Positions 6,910-8,521 of a stretch of 8,521 nucleotides of DNA are shown here, piece after piece. How positions within the stretch are numbered: position 1 is the first letter of the stretch; the number at the start of each line of letters is the position of its first letter. The notes beneath the pieces were generated by a model. It ran no database searches. It worked only from the letters and a program-made list of their open reading frames with translations, and was not told the DNA's origin. The translations under genes were made by a program, and so were the position numbers. This stretch comes from Chloroflexota bacterium (GTDB lineage: Bacteria > Chloroflexota > Dormibacteria > Dormibacterales > Dormibacteraceae): assembly GCA_005880175.1 (NCBI GenBank), contig VBJR01000108.1:1-8521 (forward strand), read 5' to 3'.

Positions 6910-8521
6910 ATGTTCCTGGCGTTCCATCAGGCGCTGGACCCTGTCAGCAACCTGGTCGCCACGACGCTGGTCGCGCTCGTTCCTGTCGCGCTGCTGCTGG
7001 TCCTGCTCGCGGTGTTCCGAATGACGGCGTGGCTGGCGGTCCTGATCGGGTCCGTCGTGACCCTGCTCCTGGCGGTGCTCGTGTGGCGGGCGCCGTTCGG
7101 GTCGTCGCTGCAGGCGTACCTGTACGGGAGCGCGACCGGCGTGTGGTCGGTGGACTGGATCACGTTCTGGGGGGTCGTGATCTTCAACACGCTGGTCGTG
7201 ACCGGCCTGTTCGAGCACTTCAAGTCCTGGCTCATCACGCAGGCGACGGAGGACGTGCGCGTCCAGGCCATCCTGCTCGCGTGGGCGTTCGGCGCCCTGC
7301 TGGAGGGGCTGGTCGGCTTCGGCTATCCGTGGGCGGTGGTCGCGCCGATCCTGGTCGCGTTCGGCATCGCGGAGCTGGAGGCGATCCGCGTGGCGGCGCT
7401 GGCCAACAACGCCCCGGTCTCGTTCGGCGCGCTGGGCGCGCCGATCATCGGCCTGGCCGCGGTCACGGGCCTGCCGCTGCTGGCGCTCTCGGCCTCGATC
7501 GGGAAGATCGTGGCGGTGCTGGCGCTGCTGCCGCCGTGGCTGCTGATCTACCTGGTCAGCGGCTGGAAGGGCTTCCGGACCGGGTGGCCGCTCGCGGTCG
7601 TCGGCTCGCTCGCGTACATCGCGGGGCAGTTCCCGATCTCGCAGTTCGTCAACCCGTACCTGCCGGACGTGGTGGGCGCGCTCGTGTGCTTCGCGGCGCT
7701 GCTGGTGCTGCTGCGCTTCTGGCGTCCCTCGGAGACGCTGGGCTTCGGGGGCGTGCCGCTGACGCGGCGGCCCCTCGCGGTGGGCGGGGGATCGACGCCG
7801 CAGCCGGCCCGGAGCCGGGACGTCGTGCTCGGGCTGGCGCCGTTCGCGATCCTGGTGGTCGTGGTCGCGCTGTGGACCGGGCCCTGGTCGCCGCTGCCCA
7901 AGTACGTGGCGGCCAAGTTCGTGGCGGACTTCACCTCGTCGATCAGCGGCAAGGCGGGGAACGTGACGTTCATGTGGGCGCCGGCGATCGCCGGCACGTC
8001 GATCCTGGTCTCGTGGCTGCTGATCCTGGCGTTCATCGCGGCGACGGTGCGGCCGCGCCTGAGCGAGGTGCTGCCCGAGGTGTTCCGGCGCACGTTCCGG
8101 CAGATGTGGGGCGCGCTGCTGGTCGGCGTGTTCATCTTCGGCCTGGCGTACGTCTTCAACTACTCGGGCATGGCCAACTCGATGGCGTACGGGTTCTCGA
8201 AGATCGGCACGGCGTACATCCTGCTGGTCGCGATCGTCGGCTGGATCGGGGTGGCGCTGTCCGGCAGCAACACGTCCACGAACGCGCTGTTCGGCGCGTT
8301 CCAGAAGACGGTGGGCCAGCTGCTCGGCTTCCCGGTCCTGCTCGCGCCGTCGCTGAGCTCGGTCGGCGCGGAGGTGGGCAAGCCGGTGGCCCCGCAGACG
8401 GCGAGCGTCGGCGTGGCGACGACGGGCTTCGTCCGCAACGAAGGCGCGGTGATCCGCCACAACTTCGGCTGGACGCTGGTGATGCTGGGCTACCTGATCG
8501 TGATCGGCCTGGCGTTCTACT
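6910..8521 (+). CDS. L-lactate permease family transporter (LctP/LldP-like), 3' end cut by window
   Basis: Seen: ATG at 6910 with the ribosome site GGAGG (6897-6901) in a purine-rich run. Frame 1 is open without interruption for 537 codons to the window edge; E. coli LldP has about 550 residues, so only the last few are likely missing. The protein is hydrophobic with many predicted membrane segments. Family landmarks: GALLEGLVGFGYPWAVVAP (about 128-146), LANNAPVSFGALGAPI, LSGSNTSTNALFG (450-462) and EVGKPVAPQTASVGVA near the C-terminus. Known: LctP-family carriers (TC 2.A.14) import L-lactate, D-lactate or glycolate with protons across the inner membrane. No lactate dehydrogenase or regulator gene is visible, though one may lie downstream. 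Upstream, TAGGCT at 6872-6877 fits a -10 pattern, without a convincing -35. Sure of the family, not of the substrate. Confidence 0.93.
   Translation, partial: MFLAFHQALDPVSNLVATTLVALVPVALLLVLLAVFRMTAWLAVLIGSVVTLLLAVLVWRAPFGSSLQAYLYGSATGVWSVDWITFWGVVIFNTLVVTGLFEHFKSWLITQATEDVRVQAILLAWAFGALLEGLVGFGYPWAVVAPILVAFGIAELEAIRVAALANNAPVSFGALGAPIIGLAAVTGLPLLALSASIGKIVAVLALLPPWLLIYLVSGWKGFRTGWPLAVVGSLAYIAGQFPISQFVNPYLPDVVGALVCFAALLVLLRFWRPSETLGFGGVPLTRRPLAVGGGSTPQPARSRDVVLGLAPFAILVVVVALWTGPWSPLPKYVAAKFVADFTSSISGKAGNVTFMWAPAIAGTSILVSWLLILAFIAATVRPRLSEVLPEVFRRTFRQMWGALLVGVFIFGLAYVFNYSGMANSMAYGFSKIGTAYILLVAIVGWIGVALSGSNTSTNALFGAFQKTVGQLLGFPVLLAPSLSSVGAEVGKPVAPQTASVGVATTGFVRNEGAVIRHNFGWTLVMLGYLIVIGLAFY

Noticed and set aside
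6709..8460. Open frame of 583 residues on the minus strand opposite the lactate permease
   Set aside because: Composition is extremely rich in Arg, Asp, Gln and His with no family pattern, as expected for the antisense of a GC-rich gene; the plus strand encodes an unbroken, recognisable permease.

Overview
The window is a very GC-rich stretch with strong G/C preference at third codon positions. It is densely packed with genes of typical actinobacterial type: a GH15 glycosidase, a DHA2-type MFS carrier, an HtrA-like lipoprotein protease, a cytochrome P450 and a crotonase. It is most likely from the chromosome of a member of the Actinomycetota; nothing visible fixes a genus.

Layout. (1) 2-922: C-terminal part of a GH15 glucoamylase/trehalase-type enzyme, followed after 4 bases by (2) an MFS transporter (927-2411) that is probably in the same transcript. 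(3) 2412-3095: a scar region without an intact gene. It holds two operator-like palindromes exactly 42 bp apart, then a decayed IS1182-type transposase with an internal deletion (about 2513-2952), then a 143-base non-coding stretch with a 17-bp direct repeat, also spaced 42 bp. The heptamer GGACTAG occurs on both sides of this scar. (4) 3096-4115 (minus): an S1C (HtrA/DegP-like) lipoprotein protease with a PDZ domain. (5) Divergent from it, a small DUF1905/YdeI-type protein (to 4595) whose 5' end lacks a canonical start codon. (6) 4673-5943: a cytochrome P450 of CYP124/125-like appearance, split by a one-base frameshift near 5090. (7) 6039-6839: a crotonase-fold protein that lacks both catalytic glutamates of enoyl-CoA hydratases. 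(8) 6910 to the window end: a nearly complete LctP-type L-lactate/glycolate permease, running off the 3' edge.

How the genes relate. The GH15 and MFS genes look co-transcribed. The P450, crotonase and permease lie in the same direction, but each has its own start region with gaps of 70-95 bases, so a single operon is uncertain; a strong hairpin separates the P450 from the crotonase. No complete pathway can be assigned. P450 plus crotonase is compatible with lipid or steroid side-chain oxidation, but that is only context.

No clear new defence, mobile or biosynthetic system is present. The items most worth a second look are the phased tandem palindromes beside the transposon scar, the catalytically altered crotonase, and the P450 frameshift that creates a GTGA stop/start overlap.
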